Of a stretch of DNA of 64,000 bases, positions 17,180 through 26,182 are shown in pieces. A program made the position numbers and the translations under genes. Position 1 is the first letter of the stretch, and every line of letters begins with the position of its first letter. Under the pieces are notes generated by a model. The model saw nothing but the letters and a program-made list of their open reading frames with translations. It had not been told where the DNA came from and did not search any database. Source of the DNA: Nocardia paucivorans NBRC 100373 (GTDB lineage: Bacteria > Actinomycetota > Actinomycetes > Mycobacteriales > Mycobacteriaceae); the NCBI RefSeq assembly GCF_000308675.1, contig NZ_BAGE01000041.1, forward strand, positions 124,001 to 188,000, in the 5' to 3' direction.

Positions 17180-18717
17180 CCGGCAACGCGGGGAAACTGT
17201 GGGGGATCGGGCTCGGACCGGGCGATCCGGAACTGGTGACCGTGAAGGCGGCGCGGGTGATCGGCGAGGTCGATGTGATCGCGTTCCACAGCGCACGGCA
17301 CGGGCGCAGTATCTCGCGGGGAATCGCGGCCCCCTATATGCGGCCCGGCCAGCTCGAGGAGCACCTCGTCTATCCGGTGACCACGGAGACCACCGATCAT
17401 CCCGGTGGATACCAGGGCGCCATCGACGAGTTCTACGAGCAGGCCGCGCAGCGGCTGGCCGCCCACCTGGCGGCGGGACGGTCGGTGGCGCTGCTCGCGG
17501 CCGGTGACCCGCTGTTCTACAGCTCCTATATGCATATGCACCGGCGGTTGTCCGACCGGTTCGAGACGGAGATCGTTCCGGGGATCACCTCGGTGAGTGC
17601 GGCCTCGGCGGCATTGGGAACACCCCTGGTGGAGGGCGAGCAGGTGTTGACCGTACTGCCGGGCACCATGCCGACCGAGGAACTCACCCGCCGGCTGCGC
17701 GACACCGATGCGGCCGCGATCATGAAGCTGGGCCGCACCTATCCGAATGTGCTTCGAGCTCTGGACGATTCCGGACGACTCGACCGGGCCTACTACGTGG
17801 AGCGGGCCAGCACCACCCGGCAGCGGGTGGACGCCGCCGCGGATGTGGATGCCGAGGACGTCCCGTATTTCGCCATTACGATCGTGCCGGGACCGGAACC
17901 CACCGGTCCGATAACGACCGGACCCACGATACGAACCTCGACCGATTCGGCCGATACGAACACCGACCGCGGAGTCGGTGAGGTCGTGGTGGTCGGACTC
18001 GGTCCCGGCGATCGGGACTGGACCACCCCGGAAGTCGACCGGGAACTCGCCCGGGCGACCGATATCGTCGGCTACACCACCTATGTGAATCGGGTGCCGG
18101 TGCGTCCCGGCCAGCGCCGGCACGCCAGCGACAACCGGGTGGAATCCGAACGCGCCGCCATGGCCTTGGACCTGGCGCGGCGCGGCGCCCGGGTGGCAGT
18201 GGTGTCCTCCGGCGATCCGGGGGTGTTCGCCATGGCGGCCGCGGTGCTGGAGGAATCCGCCGATCCCCAGTGGGCGGGGGTGCCGGTGCGAGTCCTGCCG
18301 GGGGTGACCGCGGCGAATGCTGTGGCGAGCCGGGTGGGCGCGCCACTCGGACACGACTATGCGGTGATCTCACTGTCGGATCGGCTGAAACCGTGGGAGA
18401 TCGTGGCCCGTCGGTTGTCGGCGGTGGCCGCCGCCGATATGGCCATCGCGATCTACAATCCGGCCTCCCGACAACGCACCTGGCAGGTGGGGGCAATGCG
18501 GGAGCTGCTGCTGGAACACCGCAAACCGGACACACCGGTGGTACTCGGCCGCGATGTCGGCGGGCCGACCGAATCGGTGCGCGTGGTCACGCTCGACGAA
18601 CTGGACCCCACCGAGGTGGATATGCGGACGCTGCTCATCATCGGCGCGTCCACCACTTCCGTGGTCGAGACCGAGGACGGTACGCGAGTGTTCACTTCCC
18701 GGCGCTATCGAGCCTGA
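17176..18717 (+). CDS. cobIJ: CobI-CobJ fusion: precorrin-2 C20- and precorrin-3B C17-methyltransferase
   Basis: This 513-residue fusion joins two SAM-dependent tetrapyrrole methylases. The CobI half spans about residues 5-240 ([45 protein letters not shown]). The CobJ half spans about 268-510 ([62 protein letters not shown]). The linker is Thr-rich. The first half methylates C-20 of precorrin-2; the second contracts the ring while methylating C-17 of precorrin-3B. Mycobacteria carry the same fusion. CobG, which provides precorrin-3B, is not in this window. Confidence 0.94.
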   Translation: MTGNAGKLWGIGLGPGDPELVTVKAARVIGEVDVIAFHSARHGRSISRGIAAPYMRPGQLEEHLVYPVTTETTDHPGGYQGAIDEFYEQAAQRLAAHLAAGRSVALLAAGDPLFYSSYMHMHRRLSDRFETEIVPGITSVSAASAALGTPLVEGEQVLTVLPGTMPTEELTRRLRDTDAAAIMKLGRTYPNVLRALDDSGRLDRAYYVERASTTRQRVDAAADVDAEDVPYFAITIVPGPEPTGPITTGPTIRTSTDSADTNTDRGVGEVVVVGLGPGDRDWTTPEVDRELARATDIVGYTTYVNRVPVRPGQRRHASDNRVESERAAMALDLARRGARVAVVSSGDPGVFAMAAAVLEESADPQWAGVPVRVLPGVTAANAVASRVGAPLGHDYAVISLSDRLKPWEIVARRLSAVAAADMAIAIYNPASRQRTWQVGAMRELLLEHRKPDTPVVLGRDVGGPTESVRVVTLDELDPTEVDMRTLLIIGASTTSVVETEDGTRVFTSRRYRA

Positions 18718-18737
18718 GCACCTCCCATCCGATAACA

Positions 18738-18750
18738 TTCCACTGTGGAA
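18738..18750. promoter_or_regulatory. Palindrome spanning the padR start codon
   Basis: TTCCAC and GTGGAA form perfect 6-bp arms around one base, and the GTG start codon is inside the right arm. A TAACAT hexamer at 18733-18738 would start transcription at the GTG, suggesting a leaderless transcript under autoregulation. This rests only on symmetry and position. Confidence 0.4.
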
Positions 18751-19329
18751 GCTTCAAAAGGGAAAGACGCGGCGGACGGCGGGCGCCGGCGGCAGCTGAA
18801 CTCCACGGCGGCCTCACTGTTGGGGTTCCTGCACGAGGGACCGATGTCGGGGTGGGATCTGGTGACCCTGGCCCAGGAGCGGATCGGGGATTTCTGGACG
18901 ATCACTCAGAGCCAGGTGTATCGGGAACTCGCCACCATGTCCGCCGACGGACTGGTGGTCAAGGGAGAAACCGGCGCTCGCGAACGCACCCCGTACCACA
19001 TCACCGACGCCGGACGGGAGGAGTTCGCCGCTTGGATAGCCCGCGACCCGGGCACCGAGACCATCCGCGTTCCACTCCTGCTGACCCTGAACTTCGGCGA
19101 TCACCTCGACCGCGCCCAACTCGAGTCCTTCATCGAAGCCGGCCGCCGAGTACATCGGGAACGGCTGGAACGCTACCTCACCGAGGACGCCGAAGGCCTA
19201 CCCCCACATCGACGCGCCACCCTCGAATTCGGAATCGCCTACGAGCGCGCCGTATTGGAGTGGTTCGATCGGTTGCCCGAAATACTCGACTCCCCACCAT
19301 CCGGCAACCGCTCGACCAACAGCCGATAG
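18745..19329 (+). CDS. PadR family transcriptional regulator
   Basis: This 194-residue PadR-type winged-helix regulator shows SLLGFLHEGPMSGWDLV, TITQSQVYRELATMSADGLVV and the wing RERTPYHITDAGREEFAAW, followed by a C-terminal dimerisation helix region (ESFIEAGRRVHRERLE). The start is GTG 18745, immediately after a TAACAT box. It lies 27 bp after cobIJ but has its own promoter-like sequence. Its last 91 bp overlap the 3' end of cobK on the other strand. The target is unknown; the immediate neighbourhood gives no obvious efflux or phenolic-acid gene. Confidence 0.88.
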   Translation: MEASKGKDAADGGRRRQLNSTAASLLGFLHEGPMSGWDLVTLAQERIGDFWTITQSQVYRELATMSADGLVVKGETGARERTPYHITDAGREEFAAWIARDPGTETIRVPLLLTLNFGDHLDRAQLESFIEAGRRVHRERLERYLTEDAEGLPPHRRATLEFGIAYERAVLEWFDRLPEILDSPPSGNRSTNSR

Positions 19330-20039
19330 GTCTCGGCAACCGTTTCGGCGGCGGTGATACCCGGCGGTATCGGTGGCCGGTTCACCATCACCACCGGAAT
19401 GCCGAGCCCACGAGCGGCGACGAGTTTGGCGTAGGTCGAATCACCGCCACTGTCCTTGGTCACCAGCACATCGATGCGATGACGGACCATCAACTCGGTT
19501 TCCTCCGCGACGGTGAACGGCCCACGGGCGAGCAGGATCTCGTGTCGTGGCGGCAGCGGATCCTCGGGAGGATCGATCGCGCGGATCAGGAACCACGGCC
19601 GACTCGCCTCGGCGAACGCGGCCACCCCCTGGCGGCCGATGGTGAGCAGAATTCGCTCGCCCAATCCCACGGATGTGGCGACGGCCGTGGCCAGATCGGG
19701 TACTCGCCACCACCGATCCCCGGGCCCGGCGGTCCACCCCGGCCGAGCGAACCGGATCAGTGGGATGTCCAGGGCGGCGGTGGCCGCAACGGCGTTTTCC
19801 GTCATGGTCGCGGCGAACGGATGCGTGGCATCCACTACGGCATGAATATCGTTGTCACACAACCATTTCTGCAAGCCCGCGACACCGCCGAAACCGCCGA
19901 TCCGGACGGCGCCCGCGGGCAACAAGGGGTCGCGAACGCGTCCGGCGAGCGAGGAGACGATATCGAATCCCCGCTCGCCGGACAGCATTCGGGCCAGTTC
20001 CCGGGCCTCCCGGGTCCCGCCCAACAGCAGAATTCTCAG
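19239..20039 (-). CDS. cobK: Precorrin-6A reductase
   Basis: This NADPH-dependent reductase acts in the aerobic cobalamin pathway and is about 266 residues long. Family segments include LLGGTREARELARML, AVVDATHPFAATMT, LLTIGRQGVAAFAE, VTKDSGGDSTYAKLVAARGLGIPVVMV and a Pro-rich C-terminal region. I prefer the CTG at 20039, which restores the first beta strand MRILLLGGT and overlaps the upstream stop in CTGA. A conventional TTG start at 20024 would remove that strand. The last 91 bp overlap padR convergently, and the final residues (Ser/Asn-rich) look non-conserved. Confidence 0.88.
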   Translation of the reverse strand: MRILLLGGTREARELARMLSGERGFDIVSSLAGRVRDPLLPAGAVRIGGFGGVAGLQKWLCDNDIHAVVDATHPFAATMTENAVAATAALDIPLIRFARPGWTAGPGDRWWRVPDLATAVATSVGLGERILLTIGRQGVAAFAEASRPWFLIRAIDPPEDPLPPRHEILLARGPFTVAEETELMVRHRIDVLVTKDSGGDSTYAKLVAARGLGIPVVMVNRPPIPPGITAAETVAETYRLLVERLPDGGESSISGNRSNHSNTARS

Positions 20040-20653
20040 GGCTGGCCGCTGAAGTAGGCGATACCGGCATTCAGCAGCGACGGACCACCCGCCACCGCCA
20101 GACCGATGACCGCACCCAATACGGCACCCGGAATCAGACCGACGCCGAAGAACACCAGGCCGATCGCAGCACCGATGAGACCACCCACCAGAGCACCCAG
20201 GGACGCCCGCTGCAGTTCATCCATGAACCACTGCTGCGCGCCGATGAACTCGGCCTGAGCCGGCGCACCAGCGACGGGTTCGGCCTGCGGGGTGAGGGTG
20301 AGTCGGCTGCTGTCGGCATCGATCTCGGCGGCGATCTCCACCGGCCGGCCGGCGGCCTCGACGGTCAACGGAATGCTGGTGATCTCCTGCCCGGCGGCGT
20401 TGGTCAGGACCACCGACTTCTTGTCGGAGGTCAAGCTGAACGTGCCTCCGGTAACGGTGGTGACCACCGACCGACCGGCCTCGGCGAGGGCCAGGGTGTA
20501 ATCGACGCCCTGATCGCTACCGGTCACCTCGGTGGCGGCGGCACCCTGCTCCTGACCCGGCGCGGGAGCCGGGGCGGCATGGACGGTACCGGCGCTGACT
20601 CCGGTGGCCGCAATGGCCAGCAGGGCCGTCGCGGCGAACTTCTTGTATTTCAT
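20036..20653 (-). CDS. Secreted protein with C-terminal glycine-rich hydrophobic domain
   Basis: This is a 205-residue protein with a Sec signal peptide (MKYKKFAATALLAIAATGVS, cleavage near VHAAP). A central beta-rich part follows (SLTSDKKSVVLTNAAGQEI and later LTLTPQAEP). The C-terminal glycine-zipper-like hydrophobic segment spans about residues 150-195 (GALVGGLIGAAIGLVFF). Similar proteins are numerous in Nocardia as far as I recall, but their function is not known to me. It sits exactly where mycobacteria have cobM, between cobL and cobK, and its TGA overlaps the cobK start. A role in cobalamin synthesis is not suggested by its features. Confidence 0.75.
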   Translation of the reverse strand: MKYKKFAATALLAIAATGVSAGTVHAAPAPAPGQEQGAAATEVTGSDQGVDYTLALAEAGRSVVTTVTGGTFSLTSDKKSVVLTNAAGQEITSIPLTVEAAGRPVEIAAEIDADSSRLTLTPQAEPVAGAPAQAEFIGAQQWFMDELQRASLGALVGGLIGAAIGLVFFGVGLIPGAVLGAVIGLAVAGGPSLLNAGIAYFSGQP

Positions 20654-20746
20654 TTATCTCCCCAGATGAAAATCGGACCCGACCATGATCGGGACTCGAA
20701 CAGACATTACTCGCCGAACCCGTCGGAGATAACCGTGTCGTCCCGA

Positions 20747-21991
20747 TTATGTGAATCCCGCACCCGTTGCCTTCGTCACCGACCATTGGGTCACCGGCAA
20801 CTGCGGCCGCCACGTGGTGAATCGTCCCAGTGGCTCGCCCCGGTAGATCTGAAACCGGCGCAATTCGCCACCATGCGCCGACGCCCACCCCACCAACAGC
20901 GTCTCCGATTCGGCGGTCACCGCGGTGGCGACCAGCCGACCGCCCGGGCGCAACCGGGCCCAACAGCTGTCGAACAGATCAGGCCGGGTGAGACCGCCAC
21001 CGAGGAATATCGCGTCCGGTGGAGTGGATTCGACGGTTTCCAGCGCGGCGGGAACCTCACCGCGGATTTCCACCTCGGGCACCCCCAGCGCGGTCGCATT
21101 GGCGGCGATCTGTTCCCGCCGGCGCTCGAGCAGCTCGAAGGTGACGGCCCGACAACTCGGATGGGTGCGACACCATTCGATGGCGATGGTGCCCGACCCC
21201 CCACCGATATCCCACAGCAGTTCCCCGGGAGCGGGGGCGAGCGCCGACAGGGTGAGGGCGCGTACCTCGGCCTTGGTGAGCTGGCCGTCGCCGCCGTACA
21301 CGGTGTCGGGTAGGCCGGGGACACGGGTCAGACGCGGATGTTCCGGGTCGGCGGCGGTTTCGATCGCGACGATATTGAGCGGATCGCCGGGCGGCGCGTC
21401 CCATTCGCCGGCCACACCGCACACGATACGTTCCGCCGGGCCACCGAGCTGTTCCAGAACGGTGACGGTGGAAGAACGGAAACCGTTGTTGCACAACAGC
21501 TCCACCACCCGACGGGGAGTCTCGGCATCGGCGCTCAACACCAGCACCCGCCGCCGGTCGGACAATTCGGGCAATACCCGGGCCACCGGCCGACCGACCA
21601 CACTGACAATGCCCACCTCCGGCAGCGACCAACCCAGCCGCGCGCACGCCAGCGACGCCGACGACGGTTGTGGCAGCACCCGCAGGGCCTCCGGGCCGAG
21701 CAGTCGGGCCAATGTGGTGCCGATCCCGTAGAACATCGGATCACCACTGGCGAGCACCCCCAGTCGAGTATCGCGGTACTCGTCCAACAGGCGTGGCAAC
21801 GCGGGCAGTAGCGGAGACGGCCAAGGCACCCGATGCGCCGGCACCTCGTCCGGGAGCAATGCCAGCTGGCGGGACGAACCCAGCAGCACCTCGCATTCAC
21901 GTATCGCCGCCCGCGCGATACCGCTCAGACCCTCCCAGCCGTCGGCGCCGATACCGACCACCGGGATACGCGGCTCCGACCGGTCGCTCAT
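20747..21991 (-). CDS. cobL: Precorrin-6Y C5,15-methyltransferase (decarboxylating)
   Basis: This 414-residue bifunctional enzyme methylates C-5 and C-15 of precorrin-6B and decarboxylates the C-12 acetate. The N-terminal half is a tetrapyrrole methylase (VVGIGADGWEGLSG, LASGDPMFYGIG, PSSASLACARLGW). The C-terminal half, from about residue 240, is a CbiT-like class I methyltransferase with motif I LWDIGGGSGTIAIEW and FLGGGLTRPDLF. ATG 21991 overlaps the stop of the upstream SDR gene (ATGA). The same SDR-cobL order occurs in M. tuberculosis (Rv2073c-Rv2072c). Confidence 0.93.
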   Translation of the reverse strand: MSDRSEPRIPVVGIGADGWEGLSGIARAAIRECEVLLGSSRQLALLPDEVPAHRVPWPSPLLPALPRLLDEYRDTRLGVLASGDPMFYGIGTTLARLLGPEALRVLPQPSSASLACARLGWSLPEVGIVSVVGRPVARVLPELSDRRRVLVLSADAETPRRVVELLCNNGFRSSTVTVLEQLGGPAERIVCGVAGEWDAPPGDPLNIVAIETAADPEHPRLTRVPGLPDTVYGGDGQLTKAEVRALTLSALAPAPGELLWDIGGGSGTIAIEWCRTHPSCRAVTFELLERRREQIAANATALGVPEVEIRGEVPAALETVESTPPDAIFLGGGLTRPDLFDSCWARLRPGGRLVATAVTAESETLLVGWASAHGGELRRFQIYRGEPLGRFTTWRPQLPVTQWSVTKATGAGFT

Positions 21992-22749
21992 CGCGGCATC
22001 CGCCGCCAGATTACTTGCGGGAGCAGTCGCATACCGAAGAAGACCGGCCGCAGTATCCCGGGAATCCATACCCGGCCCGCACGGCGACCCAATGCGTCCA
22101 CCACCGCGTCGGCGACCTGGGCGGGGGTACTGGAGAACGGGGCCGGTGTCATTCCCTCCGTCATCCGGCCGATGACGAAACCCGGACGGGCGAGCAGAAG
22201 ATGCACCCCGCTACCGTGCAGCGCGTCGCCGAGACCGCTCGCGAAACCGTCCAACCCGGCCTTGGCCGAACCGTAGACATAGTTGGCGCGCCGCACCCGA
22301 ATACCGGCGACCGAACCGAACACCACGATCTGCCCGCTGCCCTGGACGCGCAGCTCGTTCGCCAGGACGGTCAGCACACTGATCTGGGCGATGTAGTCGG
22401 TGTGCACCACCGCCAGGGCATGTTCCGGATCACGTTCGGCGCGCGCCTGATCGCCGAGAACACCGAATGCGAGGACCGCCACCCCGATGGGACCGTGCTC
22501 GGCCACGATCTTCGACAGCAGCGCCGGATGGCTCGCGGTATCGTCGGCGTCGAACTCGACCGGGTACACCGCCGTCGCACCGGCCGCGGTGAGCGTCGCG
22601 GTCTCGTCCGCGAGGTCGGCGCTACGCCGAGCCGCCAATACCACCTCCCGCCCCGACGCCAGCCTCCGCGCCACCTCCATACCGATTTCACTGCGCCCCC
22701 CGAGAACCAGCACCGTTCCGGAGTCGATTCCGCGCACACGACGTTTCAT
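21988..22749 (-). CDS. Short-chain dehydrogenase, DprE2-like
   Basis: This 253-residue SDR has a variant nucleotide-binding loop VLVLGGRSEIGMEVARRL, a catalytic serine in VVFGSVAGIRVRRANYVYGSAKAGLDGF with the YxxxK pair, and a hydrophobic C-terminal segment (VFFGMRLLPQVIW). It resembles the DprE2/Rv2073c group, membrane-associated reductases linked to arabinose donor formation in mycolata. The genomic place next to cobL matches Rv2073c, whose own substrate is uncertain. ATG 22749 is chosen; upstream in-frame sequence is low complexity. Translation is coupled to cobL. Confidence 0.85.
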   Translation of the reverse strand: MKRRVRGIDSGTVLVLGGRSEIGMEVARRLASGREVVLAARRSADLADETATLTAAGATAVYPVEFDADDTASHPALLSKIVAEHGPIGVAVLAFGVLGDQARAERDPEHALAVVHTDYIAQISVLTVLANELRVQGSGQIVVFGSVAGIRVRRANYVYGSAKAGLDGFASGLGDALHGSGVHLLLARPGFVIGRMTEGMTPAPFSSTPAQVADAVVDALGRRAGRVWIPGILRPVFFGMRLLPQVIWRRMPR

Positions 22750-22895
22750 ACGCCCAGTCTGACATTCGCCCACTCCGCCTCCGCCGGCGCTCGCCGACCC
22801 GCCGGACGATGGACCACCGCACGAGGACATACGTTCTCCCCGGCCCTGGAACGAGGGGCATGCGATGACCGAACGAACCCCTTAACGTCCCCGGT

Positions 22896-23318
22896 ATGCA
22901 TCGACAGGGACAACCGTATTCGCCGACGCAGGTTCCGGTGCTGATCGAAGCCACGGATTCCTCCGTCATAGGTAGACCGATCGGACTGCCGATGCTGGTC
23001 GAATTCGCGCCCGGGCTCCGATTCCGACTGCGGCCCGGGCAGAATCACCTCGCCCTGCCACCGGGGTACTACCACGCCCGGTTGTGGTCGCAGTACACCT
23101 TCTGGCATGTCGGCAAGGCGACGCTCGATATCGATACCACCCGGGGGCCGGTCCGGTTCTTCTACGCGGCGCCGCACACCATCTACCACAGCGGTGCGGC
23201 CGGTTTCCATCCGCAGGAACGCCCGGGAGGGTCGTGGCGTACGGCCTATTACCTGCTGGCCCTGCTGGGCCTCGTCCTCTCGCTCATCCTGCTGTTCGTC
23301 GTGCTGACCCACTTCTGA
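22896..23318 (+). CDS. Hypothetical protein with one C-terminal membrane helix
   Basis: This 140-residue protein has a soluble, beta-rich and aromatic N-terminal part (LRPGQNHLALPPGYYHARL, RFFYAAPHTIYHSG) and a single hydrophobic helix near the C-terminus (YYLLALLGLVLSLILLFVV), ending in LTHF. It is therefore probably tail-anchored. There is no signal peptide. I do not recognise the family. It is divergent from the SDR gene across about 146 bp and lies upstream of the Rv2074-like gene. Composition is normal for the region, so it is not an obvious recent import. Confidence 0.65.
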   Translation: MHRQGQPYSPTQVPVLIEATDSSVIGRPIGLPMLVEFAPGLRFRLRPGQNHLALPPGYYHARLWSQYTFWHVGKATLDIDTTRGPVRFFYAAPHTIYHSGAAGFHPQERPGGSWRTAYYLLALLGLVLSLILLFVVLTHF

Positions 23319-23423
23319 GTCGAACACGGGTCCGGGTCGACACCTGTGCCCGACGCACATCACGAAACGTGTACTTCCGGAGTCGATCTCCACGCCCGAG
23401 GAGACGCCCGCTACGGTCGGCTG

Positions 23424-23828
23424 ATGACCACCGGCACTGTCGAATTGTCCCCGGCCGCGCTCGAGTTCGTGACCGAGCGGCATCTGGCCACCCTGACCAC
23501 TCTCCGCGCCGACGGCACTCCGCATGTGGTGGCGGTCGGATTCACCTGGGATCCCACGGCGGGGGTGGTGCGGGTGATCACCGACGGCAAATCGGTGAAG
23601 GCCCGTAATGTGCGCCGATCCGGATACGCCGCGGTGAGCCAGGTGGACGGTATTCGCTGGCTCACCCTCGAAGGCCCGGCCACCGTCCTCGACGATCCCG
23701 ACAGCGTCGCCGAGGCCGTACGTCGCTATGCCGAACGGTATCGGGTGCCGCGGGAGAACCCGACCCGGGTGGTGATCGCCATCCGGGTCCGGCGGATGCT
23801 GTCGAGCAGCACGCTCAAAGCACTGTGA
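23424..23828 (+). CDS. F420-binding pyridoxamine-oxidase-fold protein (Rv2074-like)
   Basis: This 134-residue split-beta-barrel protein resembles M. tuberculosis Rv2074, which has been described as an F420H2-dependent biliverdin reductase. Family segments are VTERHLATLTTLRADGTPHVV, FTWDPTAGVVRVITDGKSVK, VSQVDGIRWLTLEGPATV and a C-terminal ARG-rich strand VVIAIRVRRMLSS. ATG 23424 is preceded 7 bp upstream by TACGGT, so the transcript may be leaderless. The last 14 bp overlap the peptidase gene convergently. The place after SDR and cobL matches mycobacterial gene order. Confidence 0.85.
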   Translation: MTTGTVELSPAALEFVTERHLATLTTLRADGTPHVVAVGFTWDPTAGVVRVITDGKSVKARNVRRSGYAAVSQVDGIRWLTLEGPATVLDDPDSVAEAVRRYAERYRVPRENPTRVVIAIRVRRMLSSSTLKAL

Positions 23829-24942
23829 GCTCGTGCGGCCGGAGGTTCAGGGCTTCGTGGCCGTTCTCGGTGACCACCACGATGTCCTCGATCCGGGCAC
23901 CCCATTCCCCGGTGAAATAGATACCGGGTTCGACGCTGAACGCCATTCCGGGCCGCAGTTCCAGGTCGTTGCCCGCCATGATGTAGGGCTCCTCGTGCAC
24001 CGACAGACCGATACCGTGGCCGGTGCGGTGCACGAAAGCGGAGCCGAGCCCGGCATCGGTGAGGAGGTCACGGGCCGTGGCGTCCACTTCTCCGGCCCGA
24101 ATCCCGGGTCGAACCGCGGCCACGGCGGCGGCCTGGGCCCGTTCCAGCTCGTCGTAACGGGCGGTGATCCGCGTATCGGGTTCGCCGAGGACGTAGGTTC
24201 TGGTGGAATCGGAGTAGTAGCCCGGTTCCACGGGACCACCGATATCGACGACCACCACATCCCCCTGTTCGATCCGCCGATCGGACAGCTCGTGGTGCGG
24301 GCTCGCGCCATTGGGTCCGCTACCGACGATGACGAAGGCCGCCTCGGAATGCCCCTCGGCCAAGATGGCCTCGGCGATATCGCGGCCCACCTCGGCCTCG
24401 GTGCGACCCACCCGCAGCCACTCCCCCATCCGGGCGTGCACCCGGTCGATGGCGGCGCCCGCGCGACGCAGCGCCTCGATCTCGGCCTCATCCTTGATCA
24501 TGCGCAGTTCCCGCAGGACCGGGGTTGCCGAGACGGGCAGTCCGCTGAACGATTCCGCCAGCGGCAACAGGTGCCGAGCCGGCATCTCCTCGGCCACCGC
24601 CACCCGGGAGCCCACGTGCAGTGTCGACCGGACCAGTTGATAGGGGTCGGTGCCGTCGACCCAGTCCAGCACCTGCAACCCGAGTTCGCTCACCGCCGAC
24701 TCCGCCAGTCCCGGCAGCTCCAGTTTCGGGACCACCACCGAGGGGGTGGCATTGTCGGCGGTGATCACCAGGCAGGTGAGTCGTTCGAACGACTGGGCGC
24801 GGGATCCGATCAGATACCGCAGATCGGGCCCCGGGGTGATCAGCAGGGCGTCGAGATGGGCCTTGCGCATCGCCTGCACCGCCCGCTCCAGCCGCTCACC
24901 GTAGACATTCGCCGCGAACCGTGACTCCGTGTGCCCGTTCAT
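23815..24942 (-). CDS. pepE: Xaa-Pro peptidase (M24 family)
   Basis: This 375-residue M24 metallopeptidase has an N-terminal creatinase-like domain (residues 1-140, LLITPGPDLRYLIG) and a pita-bread catalytic domain. Metal ligands are visible in VVVDIGGPVEPGYYSDSTRTYVLG (two Asp), in HRTGHGIGLSVHEEP (His), and the Glu residues of SVEPGIY and ARIEDIVVV. It cleaves Xaa-Pro bonds in peptides and is probably cytoplasmic. ATG 24942 is used; the frame upstream is non-coding. Gene order matches Rv2089c (pepE) next to the Rv2090-like exonuclease. Confidence 0.92.
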   Translation of the reverse strand: MNGHTESRFAANVYGERLERAVQAMRKAHLDALLITPGPDLRYLIGSRAQSFERLTCLVITADNATPSVVVPKLELPGLAESAVSELGLQVLDWVDGTDPYQLVRSTLHVGSRVAVAEEMPARHLLPLAESFSGLPVSATPVLRELRMIKDEAEIEALRRAGAAIDRVHARMGEWLRVGRTEAEVGRDIAEAILAEGHSEAAFVIVGSGPNGASPHHELSDRRIEQGDVVVVDIGGPVEPGYYSDSTRTYVLGEPDTRITARYDELERAQAAAVAAVRPGIRAGEVDATARDLLTDAGLGSAFVHRTGHGIGLSVHEEPYIMAGNDLELRPGMAFSVEPGIYFTGEWGARIEDIVVVTENGHEALNLRPHELTVL

Positions 24943-25109
24943 GGTCTCGACGTTACCTCGCCGCGCCGCGCTCGGTGGGCTGCCCGGCCGCGCCCGCGTG
25001 GTGACTCCCGTGCGGCGATATCGAGGCTGTGGTGGGGCGCCGTCGGCGTCGATGCCCGACCGCACGACACCGTGTTTCTCGTGTCGGCGGTGCCGGGTAG
25101 CCTCGGCGG

Positions 25110-26078
25110 GTGACCTCCACCGATTCGTCGCCTGCACCACTGATGTTGCTCGACGGGGCGAGCCTGTGGTTTCGCGCCTTCCACGCCATTCCGGAGAAGA
25201 TCACCGCGCCCGACGGACGCCCGGTGAACGCGCTGCGAGGTTTCACCGATATGGTTGCCGCACTCATCACCCGGTATCGACCGGGACGGCTGGTGGTCTG
25301 TCTCGATCTGGACTGGCGGCCGGGTTTCCGGGTGGATCTGGTGCCCACCTACAAAACCCATCGCCTGGCCACCGCCGCCGACGCCGACCCCGGCGCCGAG
25401 GAGGTTCCCGATACTCTCACCCCGCAGGTCGACATGATCATGCAGGTACTGGCCGCAGCCGGAATCGCCACCGGCGGCGCCGAGGGACTGGAGGCCGACG
25501 ATGTGCTCGGCACCCTCGCCACCCAGGAGCTCGCCGATCCGGTGATCGTCGTCAGCGGCGACCGTGATCTGTTACAACTGGTCCGCGATACTCCGCAATC
25601 ACCGGTGCGGGTGCTGTACGCGGGTCGAGGTCTGGCCAAGGCAGAGCTGTTCGGCCCGGCCGAGGTCGCCGCCAAATACGGTGTGCCGCAGGAGAACGCG
25701 GGCCCCGCCTACGCCGATATGGCCACCCTACGCGGCGATTCCTCCGACGGCCTGCCCGGCGTACCCGGGATCGGGGAGAAGACGGCGGCCGGCCTCATCT
25801 CCCGTTTCGGATCGTTGGAAACGCTCATGGCCGCCATCGACGACCCCGACGCCGATATCGCCCAGGGCGTCCGCGCCAAACTCCGGAATGCCCAGGACTA
25901 TCTGAAGGCCGCCGCCCCGGTGGTCCGCGTCGTCCGCGACGCCACCGTAATGCTGTCCCGGCCCGATATCCTGCACCCCGCTCCCGCCGACCCGGACAAA
26001 CTGCGAGAGTTGGCCGCGACCTACAACGCTGCAAGCCCTGTCGAGCGCCTCATCGAGGCCATTACCGGATCGGCCTGA
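25110..26078 (+). CDS. 5'-3' exonuclease (FEN/PolA N-domain type)
   Basis: This 322-residue flap-nuclease-family protein is like the N-terminal domain of DNA polymerase I but stands alone, as in Rv2090. Metal-binding acidic motifs are seen in [48 protein letters not shown] and the helix-hairpin-helix region [22 protein letters not shown]. It likely removes RNA or DNA flaps during repair. Start is GTG 25110, divergent from pepE. The 3' end carries an 18-bp tandem duplication that includes the stop codon. Confidence 0.9.
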   Translation: MTSTDSSPAPLMLLDGASLWFRAFHAIPEKITAPDGRPVNALRGFTDMVAALITRYRPGRLVVCLDLDWRPGFRVDLVPTYKTHRLATAADADPGAEEVPDTLTPQVDMIMQVLAAAGIATGGAEGLEADDVLGTLATQELADPVIVVSGDRDLLQLVRDTPQSPVRVLYAGRGLAKAELFGPAEVAAKYGVPQENAGPAYADMATLRGDSSDGLPGVPGIGEKTAAGLISRFGSLETLMAAIDDPDADIAQGVRAKLRNAQDYLKAAAPVVRVVRDATVMLSRPDILHPAPADPDKLRELAATYNAASPVERLIEAITGSA

Positions 26079-26098
26079 GCTACCGGATCGGCCTGAGC
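26063..26098. repeat. 18-bp tandem duplication across a stop codon
   Basis: The unit TACCGGATCGGCCTGAGC is present twice without a mismatch (26063-26080, 26081-26098). The first copy contains the TGA stop of the exonuclease gene, so the duplication leaves the protein unchanged. Confidence 0.95.
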
Positions 26099-26131
26099 CG
26101 GACGTGGCCCGGAGAATAGACCGCATCCCGA

Positions 26132-26170
26132 CGATCCCCGGCCGCCTCCGAGCGATACGGCCGGGGATCG
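26132..26170. terminator. Hairpin between exonuclease and DUF4333 genes
   Basis: CGATCCCCGGCC (26132-26143) and GGCCGGGGATCG (26159-26170) are a perfect 12-bp inverted repeat with a 15-nt loop. It lies between two converging genes, 54 bp past one stop and 13 bp past the other, so it could terminate both. Confidence 0.75.
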
Positions 26171-26182
26171 CGGGTATTCGGC

